Assembly: GCF_026339955.1 (NCBI RefSeq)
Contig: NZ_JAPEPW010000006.1
Coordinates: forward strand, 149,189 to 213,188
Direction: 5' to 3'
Length of the DNA stretch: 64,000 nucleotides
Source of the DNA: Streptomyces sp. NBC_01549
GTDB taxonomy: Bacteria; Actinomycetota; Actinomycetes; Streptomycetales; Streptomycetaceae
Shown here one piece after another: positions 25,278 through 33,497 of the stretch (positions are counted from its first letter, which is position 1; every line of letters starts with the position of its first letter). The notes under the pieces were generated by a model, which had not been told where the DNA came from, did not search any database, and saw only the letters and a list, made by a program, of their open reading frames with translations. Made by a program: the position numbers and the translations under genes.

Positions 25278-25799
25278 TTACTGCACTCTCATCACCAGCA
25301 GGCTTCCCCGTGCGCTCCCCGTGTTGCCCAGGGTGATATCGAAGAGGAACTCTCGTGCACCGGGGCGGAGAACCGCCGACTGACCGGGAGCGAGCGCTTG
25401 TTCTCCGCTCTGTTCACGGATGCCCTGCCTGGGCCCTTTGACGACCGTCACCAGGACGGCGGAGCGCCCTGTGTTACGCACCGTCACGGCCGTGGTCGGA
25501 AGGCACCGATGGCCGCTGGTATCCGTGGTCCGGCAGACATAGCGAAGGTCCCCGAATCCGTATGTTCCGCAGGAGAGCTGTAGACCCTGCGCCAGTGTGG
25601 AGCGGCATTCCCGGCCTACGGCTACGCGATCGCCCGTCGCTTGCCCGCCCGCCCGATCGCAGGCGGCCGTGCTCACTATCGCTGCCAGAGTCAGCAGAGC
25701 GAGCCACACCAGTGCGGAGGTTCGCAGGAGACAGCGTGCGCGGAGCTGCCTGCGGGGCGTCGGAGACCCGTTCCAGCCGGCGTCGGGGCTGTCGTTCAC
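25278..25799 (-). CDS. hypothetical exported protein
   Basis: 173 residues. After a basic N-terminus there is one hydrophobic segment 'ALVWLALLTLAAIVSTAAC', either a signal peptide or a lipobox-like site (TAAC). The exported part has several Cys (CRS, SCGTYGF, YVCRTT, RCLPT) and a C-terminal Ig-like strand pattern ('VTVRNTGRSAVLVTVVKG', 'FLFDITLGNTG'). No known family recognised. Stands alone on the minus strand. Confidence 0.6.
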   Translation of the reverse strand: MNDSPDAGWNGSPTPRRQLRARCLLRTSALVWLALLTLAAIVSTAACDRAGGQATGDRVAVGRECRSTLAQGLQLSCGTYGFGDLRYVCRTTDTSGHRCLPTTAVTVRNTGRSAVLVTVVKGPRQGIREQSGEQALAPGQSAVLRPGAREFLFDITLGNTGSARGSLLVMRVQ

Positions 25800-25954
25800 A
25801 CATGTCCTTGGGATGTTCGGTCTTGGGATGTGCTGGGCCCTGGTGACATCGAGTCGCGCGTCGGCGAGGCCCGGTCATACGTCGGGCAGCAGTGCCCCTG
25901 AGTTGCGGTCTGGAGAGGGCCGGTGGGTGGGCTGTCATTGATACGGAAGGAGCA

Positions 25955-26242
25955 TCACTGATGCTGGAGGAGCATCACGACCGTCGTATCCCTGTGCCTG
26001 CCTCGTGGGCTATTGGGTCGCCCAGCGAGTGACCTGCATGGACCACCGGAGTCTGGTGTCTCGAACCAGGGCAACCACATTGCTGCGGCCGGGAAAGAGA
26101 CGCCTGCGCCCTCGCGGGCACCCGTGTTCCACCTCCGTAGTTGTTGCCCTGTCAAGTAGATGACATGTGCCGCCAGGTTGCGAAGGTGGTGTACCGCCTC
26201 TCGCTCGGCGGTAACAGCGCCCGTGCGTTCCAGGCGGCTCAC
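25955..26242 (-). CDS. small protein under ECF41-type promoter
   Basis: 95 residues from GTG 26242 with AGAGG 7 bases upstream and an exact ECF41-type promoter ending 19 bases before the start. The N-terminal 40 residues form a charged helix ('RTGAVTAEREAVHHLRNLAA', 'HVIYLTGQQLRR') resembling in style the 59-residue helical protein at 45379. The C-terminal half is Pro/Gly/Arg-rich and may be disordered, or a frameshifted end. No recognised family. The promoter is the main reason to accept it. Confidence 0.5.
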   Translation of the reverse strand: MSRLERTGAVTAEREAVHHLRNLAAHVIYLTGQQLRRWNTGAREGAGVSFPAAAMWLPWFETPDSGGPCRSLAGRPNSPRGRHRDTTVVMLLQHQ

Positions 26243-26261
26243 TCGGCTACCTCTTGGTGAA

Positions 26262-26288
26262 GACCGAACACACCGCACTCCTGTGACA
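26262..26288 (-). promoter_or_regulatory. ECF41-type promoter of the 95-residue gene
   Basis: On the minus strand: TGTCACA (26288-26282), 16 bases, GGTC (26265-26262). Confidence 0.75.
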
Positions 26289-26411
26289 CATGCCGGTGCC
26301 TTCTGTGCTCCGCTCGAAGCGTAGGCCGGGGAACTGTCCGCGCGGGTGAACGCCGCGCAGGCACGAAGGCCGCCATGTCCAGTGGGTGTGTCGTGCCAGT
26401 GATCCGCTCAG

Positions 26412-26438
26412 TGTCACAACAGCGGTTCGCGCTCTGTC
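26412..26438 (+). promoter_or_regulatory. ECF41-type promoter of NmrA-like gene
   Basis: TGTCACA, 16 bases, TGTC. The start codon is 81 bases downstream. It may also drive aceE, which follows in the same direction. Confidence 0.7.
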
Positions 26439-26519
26439 GTATGTAGTGCACGTGGCTGACTTCGCCGTCACCAAGATGACACAGCGGGGTCGCTGACCCC
26501 TCGATGGGAAGGGACCCAG

Positions 26520-27245
26520 ATGAGAGTCGTTGTCGCAGGAGCCACGGGGCTGATCGGCTCCGAAACGGTTGCCAGGCTCCGTGACCATGGTGTGGAGGTC
26601 GTGCCCGTTTCACGCCGCCATGGGGTTGACGTGATCACGGGGAACGGTCTCGACGAGGCCTTGCGCGGCGCTGAGGTGGTGGTGGACGTCACCGATGCGC
26701 CTGTGCGCACGGAGGAAGCCGCTCTGCAGTTCTTCAGTACCGCAACAGCCAACCTCCTGGCCTCGGCGGCCTTGGCAGGCGTCGAGCATCATGTGGTCCT
26801 GTCGATGGCGGGAGCAGATCGGCTGCGGTCGGGTTACTTCCGCGCGAAACTGCTGCAGGAGGACCAGGTACGGCACTCTCCGATCCCTCATTCGATCGTG
26901 CGTGCCTCGCTGTCCTTCGAATCCGTGGAGGCCATGGCTCTCGCTGACACGCACCAGGACGGGTTCCACGTCGCGCCGGCTCTGGTACGTCCCGTAGCGA
27001 CAGCGGATGTCGCTGCCGCGGTCGCGCATGTCGCGGTGGGACTGCCGCTGTTCGGCACACTCGATGTGGTCGGCCCCGAGGAGTACCGCCTCGATGACCT
27101 CGCGGTGAAGGTCCTGGCCGCCCGGAGGGACACGCGGATCGTCGTCATCGACGAGCACGCCGGGCTCTTCGGTGACGAGTTCGAGGAACGCGCCCTTCTC
27201 CACATCGCTCACACGCCCTTCAGCAAGTGGCTCGCGCAGCGCTGA
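26520..27245 (+). CDS. NmrA-like NAD(P)-binding protein
   Basis: 241 residues, atypical SDR. 'MRVVVAGATGLIGSETVARL' gives the GxTGxxG nucleotide motif. The catalytic SDR Tyr/Lys pair is not conserved in the usual form ('GYFRAKLLQE' occupies that place), as in NmrA/HSCARG-like sensors and NAD-dependent epimerase-like ECF41 partners. A paralogue lies at 43570 (same 'FFSTATANLL', 'SGYFRAK' and 'GPEEYRLDDL' blocks). AAGGGA precedes the ATG and an ECF41-type promoter lies upstream. Likely a redox-cofactor-responsive protein. Confidence 0.9.
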   Translation: MRVVVAGATGLIGSETVARLRDHGVEVVPVSRRHGVDVITGNGLDEALRGAEVVVDVTDAPVRTEEAALQFFSTATANLLASAALAGVEHHVVLSMAGADRLRSGYFRAKLLQEDQVRHSPIPHSIVRASLSFESVEAMALADTHQDGFHVAPALVRPVATADVAAAVAHVAVGLPLFGTLDVVGPEEYRLDDLAVKVLAARRDTRIVVIDEHAGLFGDEFEERALLHIAHTPFSKWLAQR

Positions 27246-27365
27246 CGTGCGCGGACGTGGCGGCGACTTCCCCACGTATGTCTCTTCCCGGCGGCCGCCG
27301 AAGGCGCCTCTGCACCCCCAGCGCCGTCCGTCTTCCCCTCCCCACGCTTTGACAGGAACTCTCCC

Positions 27366-30053
27366 ATGAGCGATCCGACTCGGCCCACAGAATCCTCCAC
27401 GACAAGTGAGCTCGACCAGCTGCCCGACCGTGACGCCGAGGAAACGCGGGAATGGCAGGCATCACTCGACGCCGTCATCAGACATGCTGGCCCCGAACGC
27501 GCCGTGTACCTGCTCCGGCGTGTGCACGAGTACGCGGCCAGGTCCGGAGTGGCCCTCCCGGGGCTTCTGTCCTCGGACTACATCAACACGATCCCGGCGT
27601 CGTCCCAGCCTGCCTTCCCGGGCGACATCGCCATGGAGTCCCGCATCACCGCCTTGAACCGGTGGAACGCGGCCGCGATGGTCACCCGCGGTTCCCACCT
27701 GGGCCTCGGCGGCCATATCTCGACCTACGCCTCGGCCGCATGGCTCTATGAGATCGGGTTCAATCACTTCTTCAGAGGCAAAGAGGGGGACGGTTCCGGG
27801 GACCAGCTGTACCTGCAGGGGCATGCCTCGCCCGGCATCTACGCGCGGGTGTTCCTGGAGGGCCGACTGCGCGAGGAGCAGTTGGACGGTTTCCGGCGGG
27901 AGGCCGACGGTCACGGTCTGCCGTCCTACCCGCACCCCCGGCGGCTGCCTTGGCTGTGGGAATTTCCGACCGTCTCCATGGGGCTCGGCCCTCTTGGCGC
28001 CATCTACCAGGCCAGATTCAACCGCTATCTGCACAACAGGGGCATCAAGGATACCTCCGGGTCGCACGTATGGGCCTTCCTCGGAGACGGGGAAGCGGAC
28101 GAGCCCGAGGCGACGGCCGCGCTGGCTCTGGCCGCCCGTGAGGGTCTCGACAACCTCACCTTCGTCATCAACTGCAATCTGCAGCGGTTGGACGGTCCGG
28201 TGCGGTCGAATTCCAAGATTGTGCAGGAGCTCGAGGCCCGGTTCCACGGCGCGGGCTGGCATGTGGTGAAGACTCTCTGGGGCGAGGCCTGGGACCCCGT
28301 GCTGCAGCGCGACACCGACGGCTCCCTCGTCCACCGGCTCGGCGAGATACCCGATGCCCAACTCCAGACGTACGCCGCACGGGACGCCGCCTACATACGC
28401 AAACACTTCTTTGTCGGCGATGAGCTGTCCCGCCTCGCTGCGAGTCTGAGTGACGCTCAGCTCACGGACCTGTTCGAAGACTCACGGGGCGGACACGAAC
28501 CGCTCAAGGTCTATGCCGCCTACAGGGCCGCGGTCGAGCACAGGGGCAAGCCCACGGTCGTCCTCGCCCAGACGGTGAAGGGCCACACGTTGGGGTCGCA
28601 CTTCGAGTCCCGCAACGCCAACCACCAGATGAAGAAGCTGACCATGGCCCAGTTCCGTCAGATGCGTGACACGCTGGAACTGCCCATCCCGGACCGCGCG
28701 CTGAGCGGGGACCTGGTGCCGTACTGGCACCCCGGTGAGGACTCGGAAGAGGTGCGGTATCTGCGCGACCGGCGTTCTGCTCTGGCAGGCCCCGTCCCGG
28801 TACGAAGGGTGGTGGCCAAGCCGCTGAAGCAGCCGCCGTCCGGCCCCTTCGAAGCCCTCCAGAAGGGCTTCGGCAAACAAGAGGTGGCCACCACCATGGC
28901 TCTGGTCCGGCTGGTCAAGGACCTGATGCGGGTCGAGGAGACGGGGCGACGCTGGGTGCCCATCGTCCCCGACGAGGCACGTACATTCGGTATGGAATCC
29001 CTGTTTCCGACGGCCGGGATCTACTCGCCGGAGGGTCAGAACTACGAGCCGGTCGACGTCGATCAGCTCCTGCACTACAGGGAGGCCAAGGACGGCCAGC
29101 TCATCGACGAGGGCATCACCGAAGCCGGCTCACTGGCCGAGTTCACCGCCGCTGCGACGTCGTACGCCACACACGGCGAACCCATGATCCCCTTCTACAT
29201 CTTCTATGCCATGTTCGGGTTCCAGCGGACGGGCGACCAGTTCTGGGCCCTGGCAGACCAGATGGGCCGCGGCTTCGCCGTCGGAGCGACGGCCGGCCGT
29301 ACGACGATGACCGGCGAAGGTCTGCAGCATGCAGACGGGCATTCCCATCTGCTGGCCTCCACGAACCCCGCCGCCGTGAGCTACGACCCGGCCTTCGCCT
29401 ATGAGATCGCGGTGATCGTCAAGGAGGGCCTGCGGCGGATGTACGGGGACCAGCCCGAAGACATCTTCTACTACCTGACGGTCTACAACGAGCCCAAGCA
29501 GCAGCCGGCCATGCCCACCGGGCCATCGATCGAAGAGGGGATCGTGCGGGGCATCTACCGGTTCCAGGAGGCAGAGCCCCTCGACGCAGGACCGCGAATC
29601 CAGTTGCTCGCCTCTGGTACGGCCATCCATTGGGCGTTGAAGGCCCAGGAGCTTCTCGTGTCCCAGTGGGGAGTCCACGCTGACGTCTGGTCAGTGACGT
29701 CGTGGACGGAGCTGCGCCGCGATGCGTTGAATGCCGACAGGGCACGGCTGCGGGGTGAGGGGCGCATCCCGTACGTCACGACGGCGCTGTCGGGCGCACG
29801 AGGGCCCGTTCTGGCGGTCAGCGACTGGATGCGGCAGGTGCCCGATCAGATCAGCCAGTGGGTCGAGCAGGACTACTCGTCGCTGGGAACAGATGGCTTC
29901 GGCCTGTCGGACACCCGTGATGCCGTGCGCCGCTATTTCCGAGTGGACGCCGAGTCGATCGTGGTCGCCGCCCTGGACCAGTTGGCGCGGGCCGGTGCCG
30001 TCGGCCCTGAGACGGTTGTCGAAGCGCGCGCTCGCTACGGCTGGCAGGGGTGA
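27366..30053 (+). CDS. aceE: pyruvate dehydrogenase (acetyl-transferring), homodimeric E1
   Basis: 895 residues, full length for AceE. It decarboxylates pyruvate with thiamine diphosphate and acetylates the lipoyl E2. Seen in order: an N-terminal 'SSDYINTIPASSQPAFPGD' block, the TPP domain with 'FLGDGEADEPEATAAL' and 'NLTFVINCNLQRLDGPV', 'GHTLGSHFESRNANHQMKKL', then the pyrimidine domain 'PDEARTFGMESLFPTAGIY' and 'TMTGEGLQHADGHSHLLAST'. Follows the NmrA-like gene by 120 bp with no terminator, so may share its ECF41 promoter. No E2 or E3 gene is near, so it would use subunits encoded elsewhere. Probably an accessory copy. Confidence 0.95.
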   Translation: MSDPTRPTESSTTSELDQLPDRDAEETREWQASLDAVIRHAGPERAVYLLRRVHEYAARSGVALPGLLSSDYINTIPASSQPAFPGDIAMESRITALNRWNAAAMVTRGSHLGLGGHISTYASAAWLYEIGFNHFFRGKEGDGSGDQLYLQGHASPGIYARVFLEGRLREEQLDGFRREADGHGLPSYPHPRRLPWLWEFPTVSMGLGPLGAIYQARFNRYLHNRGIKDTSGSHVWAFLGDGEADEPEATAALALAAREGLDNLTFVINCNLQRLDGPVRSNSKIVQELEARFHGAGWHVVKTLWGEAWDPVLQRDTDGSLVHRLGEIPDAQLQTYAARDAAYIRKHFFVGDELSRLAASLSDAQLTDLFEDSRGGHEPLKVYAAYRAAVEHRGKPTVVLAQTVKGHTLGSHFESRNANHQMKKLTMAQFRQMRDTLELPIPDRALSGDLVPYWHPGEDSEEVRYLRDRRSALAGPVPVRRVVAKPLKQPPSGPFEALQKGFGKQEVATTMALVRLVKDLMRVEETGRRWVPIVPDEARTFGMESLFPTAGIYSPEGQNYEPVDVDQLLHYREAKDGQLIDEGITEAGSLAEFTAAATSYATHGEPMIPFYIFYAMFGFQRTGDQFWALADQMGRGFAVGATAGRTTMTGEGLQHADGHSHLLASTNPAAVSYDPAFAYEIAVIVKEGLRRMYGDQPEDIFYYLTVYNEPKQQPAMPTGPSIEEGIVRGIYRFQEAEPLDAGPRIQLLASGTAIHWALKAQELLVSQWGVHADVWSVTSWTELRRDALNADRARLRGEGRIPYVTTALSGARGPVLAVSDWMRQVPDQISQWVEQDYSSLGTDGFGLSDTRDAVRRYFRVDAESIVVAALDQLARAGAVGPETVVEARARYGWQG

Positions 30054-30228
30054 GCACCTTGGTCGCCGTCCATTTCTCGCATACCGGAAACAGACCCGGC
30101 GCGATTCCGGCCCTCGGCTCGCGCCGGCGACATGGAGGCGGCCATGAAGTCCTCCCCACACGGTGTGGGCGCAGGAAGAAGACATCGCTCCAGAGATGCG
30201 TTTGCTGGGCAAACAGTGCGTTGGCCAC

Positions 30229-30255
30229 TATCACATCTATGATCGCCTCCCGGCC
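30229..30255 (+). promoter_or_regulatory. degenerate ECF41-like promoter of sigma gene
   Basis: TATCACA, 16 bases, GGCC: two mismatches to the pattern, correct spacing, 76 bases before the sigma start. Could be a weak autoregulated promoter or chance. Confidence 0.35.
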
Positions 30256-30331
30256 CTCTCACTACAGGGCCTGAGACGCGCGTCCTGCTGTGACGGCTTG
30301 TAGCATGGTGATCCAGAGCTGGAGGAGATCC

Positions 30332-31228
30332 ATGAGCGCCGGAGACGACACAGGCTCCCTCGACCAGGCGACGAGGGAGTTCGTCGCAGCACGTCCTCGG
30401 CTCTTCGGCATCGCGTACCGCGTGCTCGGCAGCTCTGTGGAAGCCGAGGACATCGTGCAAGAGGCGTGGCTGCGGTGGCAGAACACCGACCGCTCCGGCA
30501 TCCAGGATCCGGGGGCGTTCCTGGCTACGGTCACCGCCCGTCTGGCGATCAACTACGCCCAGTCCGCCAGGATGCGGCGTGAGGCCTACATCGGCCCCTG
30601 GCTTCCGGAGCCGGTCGACACAAGCGTGGATCCACAGTTGGGTGCGGAACGGGCAGAGGCACTCGACCTGGCGGTTCTCTTCCTCCTGGAGAAGCTGAAC
30701 CCCGTGGAACGGGCCGCCTACGTTCTGCGGGAAGCCTTCGACTACCCGTACAAGCGGATCGCGGACATCCTGGAGACAAGCGAAGCCAATACGCGTCAGT
30801 TGGTGAGCCGCGCTCGGAAGCATCTGACGGCGGAACGCAGAGAGCCGGTCGACTCCACCGCTCACCGGAGGCTGTTGGAGGTCTTCCTCACCGCGGCACA
30901 GACCGGCAGTCTGTCCGCGCTCGAGGACGTTCTCGCCGCGGACGTGGTCAGCTACACCGACGGCGGAGGGATGCGTGGCGCATCCAAGATTCCGGTCGTC
31001 GGGCGTCCACACGTCTCCAAGTACCTTGTCGCTTTCGCCCCACGTTTCTGGCCGCAGGCAGACGTTCGCTGGGTCGAGGCCAACGGCAGTCCGTCCGTCC
31101 TGATTTCAGCCGATGGAAACACGGTGGCGCTGCTGTCCATCGATGTGTCGGCAGAAGGAATCGAACGCATCATGTGGGTAATGAATCCAGCCAAACTGGC
31201 CCCCTACGTGTCTTCACTCGGCAGCTGA
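30332..31228 (+). CDS. sigJ: ECF41-type RNA polymerase sigma factor (SigJ-like)
   Basis: 298 residues. Sigma region 2 (residues 15-80) has 'RPRLFGIAYRVLGSSVEAED' and 'VQEAWLRWQ'; then the ECF41 linker mark 'YIGPWLPEP'; region 4 'LNPVERAAYVLREAFDYPYK' and 'TRQLVSRARKHL'; and a fused SnoaL-like C-terminal domain with 'YTDGGGMRGASKIPV' and the ending 'VMNPAKLAPYV' (the NPDKL-like motif). In this group the C-terminal domain replaces an anti-sigma factor. GGAGGAG precedes ATG 30332. It is a candidate for reading the TGTCACA promoters around it. Confidence 0.93.
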   Translation: MSAGDDTGSLDQATREFVAARPRLFGIAYRVLGSSVEAEDIVQEAWLRWQNTDRSGIQDPGAFLATVTARLAINYAQSARMRREAYIGPWLPEPVDTSVDPQLGAERAEALDLAVLFLLEKLNPVERAAYVLREAFDYPYKRIADILETSEANTRQLVSRARKHLTAERREPVDSTAHRRLLEVFLTAAQTGSLSALEDVLAADVVSYTDGGGMRGASKIPVVGRPHVSKYLVAFAPRFWPQADVRWVEANGSPSVLISADGNTVALLSIDVSAEGIERIMWVMNPAKLAPYVSSLGS

Positions 31229-31324
31229 GGCGGCTTCTCCACCGGCTCTGCGCCCGAGTGCCCGGAAATGGGCTCGCGTTCTCCGCCGCGGTCCCGACAT
31301 CGGCCGATCTCCTCTCGGCCGGGG

Positions 31325-31351
31325 TGTCACAAGCAGAGCGGCTTGTCGGTC
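31325..31351 (+). promoter_or_regulatory. ECF41-type promoter of small ORF and Ohr-like gene
   Basis: TGTCACA, 16 bases, GGTC. 57 bases before the small ORF at 31409. Confidence 0.75.
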
Positions 31352-31408
31352 AACTAATTGTCTGGAAGTGGAACCCGGAAGTTCGCCGCGCCGAAAGGTG
31401 AATAAAGT

Positions 31409-31570
31409 ATGGCATTTAGAATAGCTGGCTTGGAGCGCTCTGCCCATGGTCGTGAGTCCGGCATCGCGGGTAAGCCTGAGATGCCGGCACCGACGGACAC
31501 CGGCCTTTCCGCACGGATACCGGCTCCGCGCCCGACCGTGTGTGGCACCGTTGACGGAGCCGCGCGATGA
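31409..31570 (+). CDS. small ORF translationally coupled to Ohr-like gene
   Basis: 53 codons starting ATG 31409, about 9 bases after AAAGG, and ending in a TGA that overlaps the next ATG (ATGA at 31567-31570). The product (MAFRIAGLERSAHGRESGIA...) is basic at the start and Pro/Thr-rich later, with no family match. Overlap plus promoter placement support translation; it could be a small protein or simply a translated leader setting expression of the Ohr-like gene. Confidence 0.45.
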   Translation: MAFRIAGLERSAHGRESGIAGKPEMPAPTDTGLSARIPAPRPTVCGTVDGAAR

Positions 31571-32064
31571 ACGAGCAGATCCGCTTGCCCGATCTGTCCA
31601 CCGACAAGGACTTCGACGGAGAGTCCTTCGCCCCCATCTACACCACGACGGTGACGGTGAGTGGCGGGGTAGCGAGTCACGGGCGGGCATCGGGGAGAGC
31701 GCGCTCGGACGACGGACTCTTGGATCTCAACCTGCGCATGCCTGCCGAACTGGGAGGAGACGGCCAGGGGACGAATCCCGAGCAGTTGTTCGCCGCCGGC
31801 TTCGCCGCCTGCTTCCACGGAGCACTGAGCCTGGTGGCACGACAGGCGGCTCTCGATCCTGCCGCGATCTGCGTGGACGCGACCGTGGCATTCGGGCGGG
31901 ACCCGGAAGACGGCGGCTACTTGTTGTGCGTGGACCTGGTGGTCAAGTGGCCGGGCATCGATTCCGAGGTCGCCTCTCCGCTCCTGAAGAAGGCCGATTC
32001 GCTGTGCCCTTACGCGAGGATGGCCTGGCAGGGAACGCCGACGACCATCACCCTGGCTTCCTAG
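31567..32064 (+). CDS. Ohr/OsmC family peroxiredoxin
   Basis: 165 residues. First redox Cys in 'GTNPEQLFAAGFAACFHGAL', second in 'ADSLCPYARMAWQG': the Ohr arrangement that reduces organic hydroperoxides through a lipoyl-dependent thiol cycle. N-terminus 'YTTTVTVSGGVASHGRAS' matches Ohr. Start ATG 31567 overlaps the stop of a small ORF. The stop codon TAG is part of the CTAG target of a MITE inserted right behind it. Under an ECF41-type promoter at 31325. Confidence 0.92.
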   Translation: MNEQIRLPDLSTDKDFDGESFAPIYTTTVTVSGGVASHGRASGRARSDDGLLDLNLRMPAELGGDGQGTNPEQLFAAGFAACFHGALSLVARQAALDPAAICVDATVAFGRDPEDGGYLLCVDLVVKWPGIDSEVASPLLKKADSLCPYARMAWQGTPTTITLAS

Positions 32065-32274
32065 GCCCTGTCGTCAAATTCCCGTCTGCCCTGCGACGCC
32101 ATGCACGCTCTCCCACTGCCTGAAGGGCGTGGGAGGTGCCCCCACTCGCCGCACCGGGCACAGACCCGAGTACATCCAGTACGAGGGTCTGCGCCCGGCA
32201 CACCGAGAGCACGCACCTGACGCCGCAAGGCCCGCCCTCCGGGCGGACGACGGGAATTTGACGACAGGACCTAG
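32061..32274. mobile_element. MITE-like element, copy A
   Basis: 214 bp bounded by CTAG on both sides and by 22-23-bp inverted ends (GGCCCTGTCGTCAAATTCCC / complement with one mismatch). No coding capacity. A second copy, about 90% alike and inverted, lies at 56774-56987. The ends look like those of IS5-type elements, which would supply transposase in trans. Inserted exactly at the TAG stop of the Ohr-like gene. Confidence 0.85.
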
Positions 32275-32905
32275 CCGGGCAGGTCCCCGATCGCCCGATG
32301 CTGATGACCACACGGCCGTCGGCCAAGGACATCGGCGCCGGTTGCTCGACTGCGCGCCGTTTCAGGCTGTTTACGTAGCCGTCGTGTGCAGCACGACAGC
32401 ACACGACGGCTCTGCGCAACAACGCTCCGCTACCGACCGGCATGGTGCAGGAGACGGGTGCCGAGCCCGCTGTCCTGCCTCGCGTCCTCCACAAGGAGTG
32501 CCGCCTCTGCGCTCCGTCTGTCTGGCATCAGATGTCCCACCGCCACGATGTTGCACGACGTCTGCTACACCGCGCGATGCGCCGAGCCCGGACGTGTCAG
32601 GAGTGTACGCAGGTGGGAACGGGGATCACCCATCGCCCGGTGATACCGGCTCCACAACGTATGCACGGAGCACCTGAGGTGCATGGCCGCAGCGCGTTCG
32701 ACGTCCTCAGGCCCGATACCGATGACTCGGGATTCGTCGCGCGTGGTTCTCTCTCTCCGCAGTGTCGTTCGGGCCTGGTCCGTCTGTAAGACCAGGCAGT
32801 GCTGCGCGGTGCGACAGTCTCCGACCATCTTCGTTGTGGCAGGCCTCGTTCACCCCGCCGCCGGCACCTGGCGGCGACGCCTCGCCCGGAGTCGTCCGGG
32901 GAATG
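32275..32905. other. gap without clear gene; one strong hairpin
   Basis: 630 bases. Contains a hairpin at 32378-32410 with perfect 11-base arms (GCCGTCGTGTG / CACACGACGGC), possibly the terminator of the Ohr-like gene displaced by the MITE. A minus-strand frame (32565-32828) has plausible composition but no motif. Confidence 0.45.
32378..32410. terminator. hairpin, probable terminator
   Basis: GCCGTCGTGTG and its exact complement flank an 11-base loop. The first stem-loop after the Ohr-like gene apart from the MITE. Confidence 0.5.
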
Positions 32906-32932
32906 TGTCACACGAGCGCGAGCCCTCCTGTC
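32906..32932 (+). promoter_or_regulatory. ECF41-type promoter of OsmC gene
   Basis: TGTCACA, 16 bases, TGTC. 100 bases before the OsmC start. Confidence 0.7.
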
Positions 32933-33032
32933 TTAGCAGTGAAGGGCGAGTCACTGCACCCCGCCGTAACCCGCCACCCCGCTTGGTGATCACCGGTCGC
33001 ACAGCGGTATACCTCCCCCGAAAGGAAGACTG

Positions 33033-33455
33033 ATGAGCGCACGCACCGTGTCAGTAGAAGAGGGCCCGCGTCTCGCCCGCTCCATTACAGTAGGCCCTCA
33101 CACGCTGACCGCGGACGAACCACAGCCCATCAGCACCGATACCGGCCCCACCCCCAAAGAGTTGCTCCTGGCCGCGCTCGGGTCCTGTACCTCCATGACC
33201 GTCCGGGCGTTCGCGGACAGGCACAGCTGGCCGCTCGACCATGTCGAGGTCGCAGTGCGGTTCGATGCGCAAGGGCAGATCGTCAAGAACGTTCAGTTGA
33301 CCGGCGATCTGGAGCCTGACCACATAAGGCAACTGCTGGCGGTCGCCGGTCGCTGTCCTGTGCAACGTCTCCTGTCCAGGGAGGTCTCGATCGTCACGGT
33401 TCCCACTGTTCTGACGAGGCCCCGCGTATCCCGCGGCCGGACACTGCCGGGATGA
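33033..33455 (+). CDS. OsmC family protein
   Basis: 140 residues. 'GPTPKELLLAALGSCTSMTV' carries the peroxidatic Cys and 'VAGRCPVQRLLS' the resolving Cys, matching OsmC (rather than Ohr) motifs. Catalyses thiol-dependent peroxide reduction in the cytoplasm. GAAAGGA precedes the ATG. Together with the Ohr-like gene 1 kb upstream it gives two related peroxidases under the same promoter type. The serine-recombinase element begins 73 bases after its stop. Confidence 0.92.
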   Translation: MSARTVSVEEGPRLARSITVGPHTLTADEPQPISTDTGPTPKELLLAALGSCTSMTVRAFADRHSWPLDHVEVAVRFDAQGQIVKNVQLTGDLEPDHIRQLLAVAGRCPVQRLLSREVSIVTVPTVLTRPRVSRGRTLPG

Positions 33456-33497
33456 CCCCAGGAGTCGACCATGAGACGGGCCCTGGACGGCGTCTTG

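Noticed and set aside
26239..26613. 124-codon minus frame overlapping the NmrA-like gene start
   Set aside because: Runs antisense through the NmrA-like gene; the shorter frame 25955-26242 fits the promoter and ribosome site.
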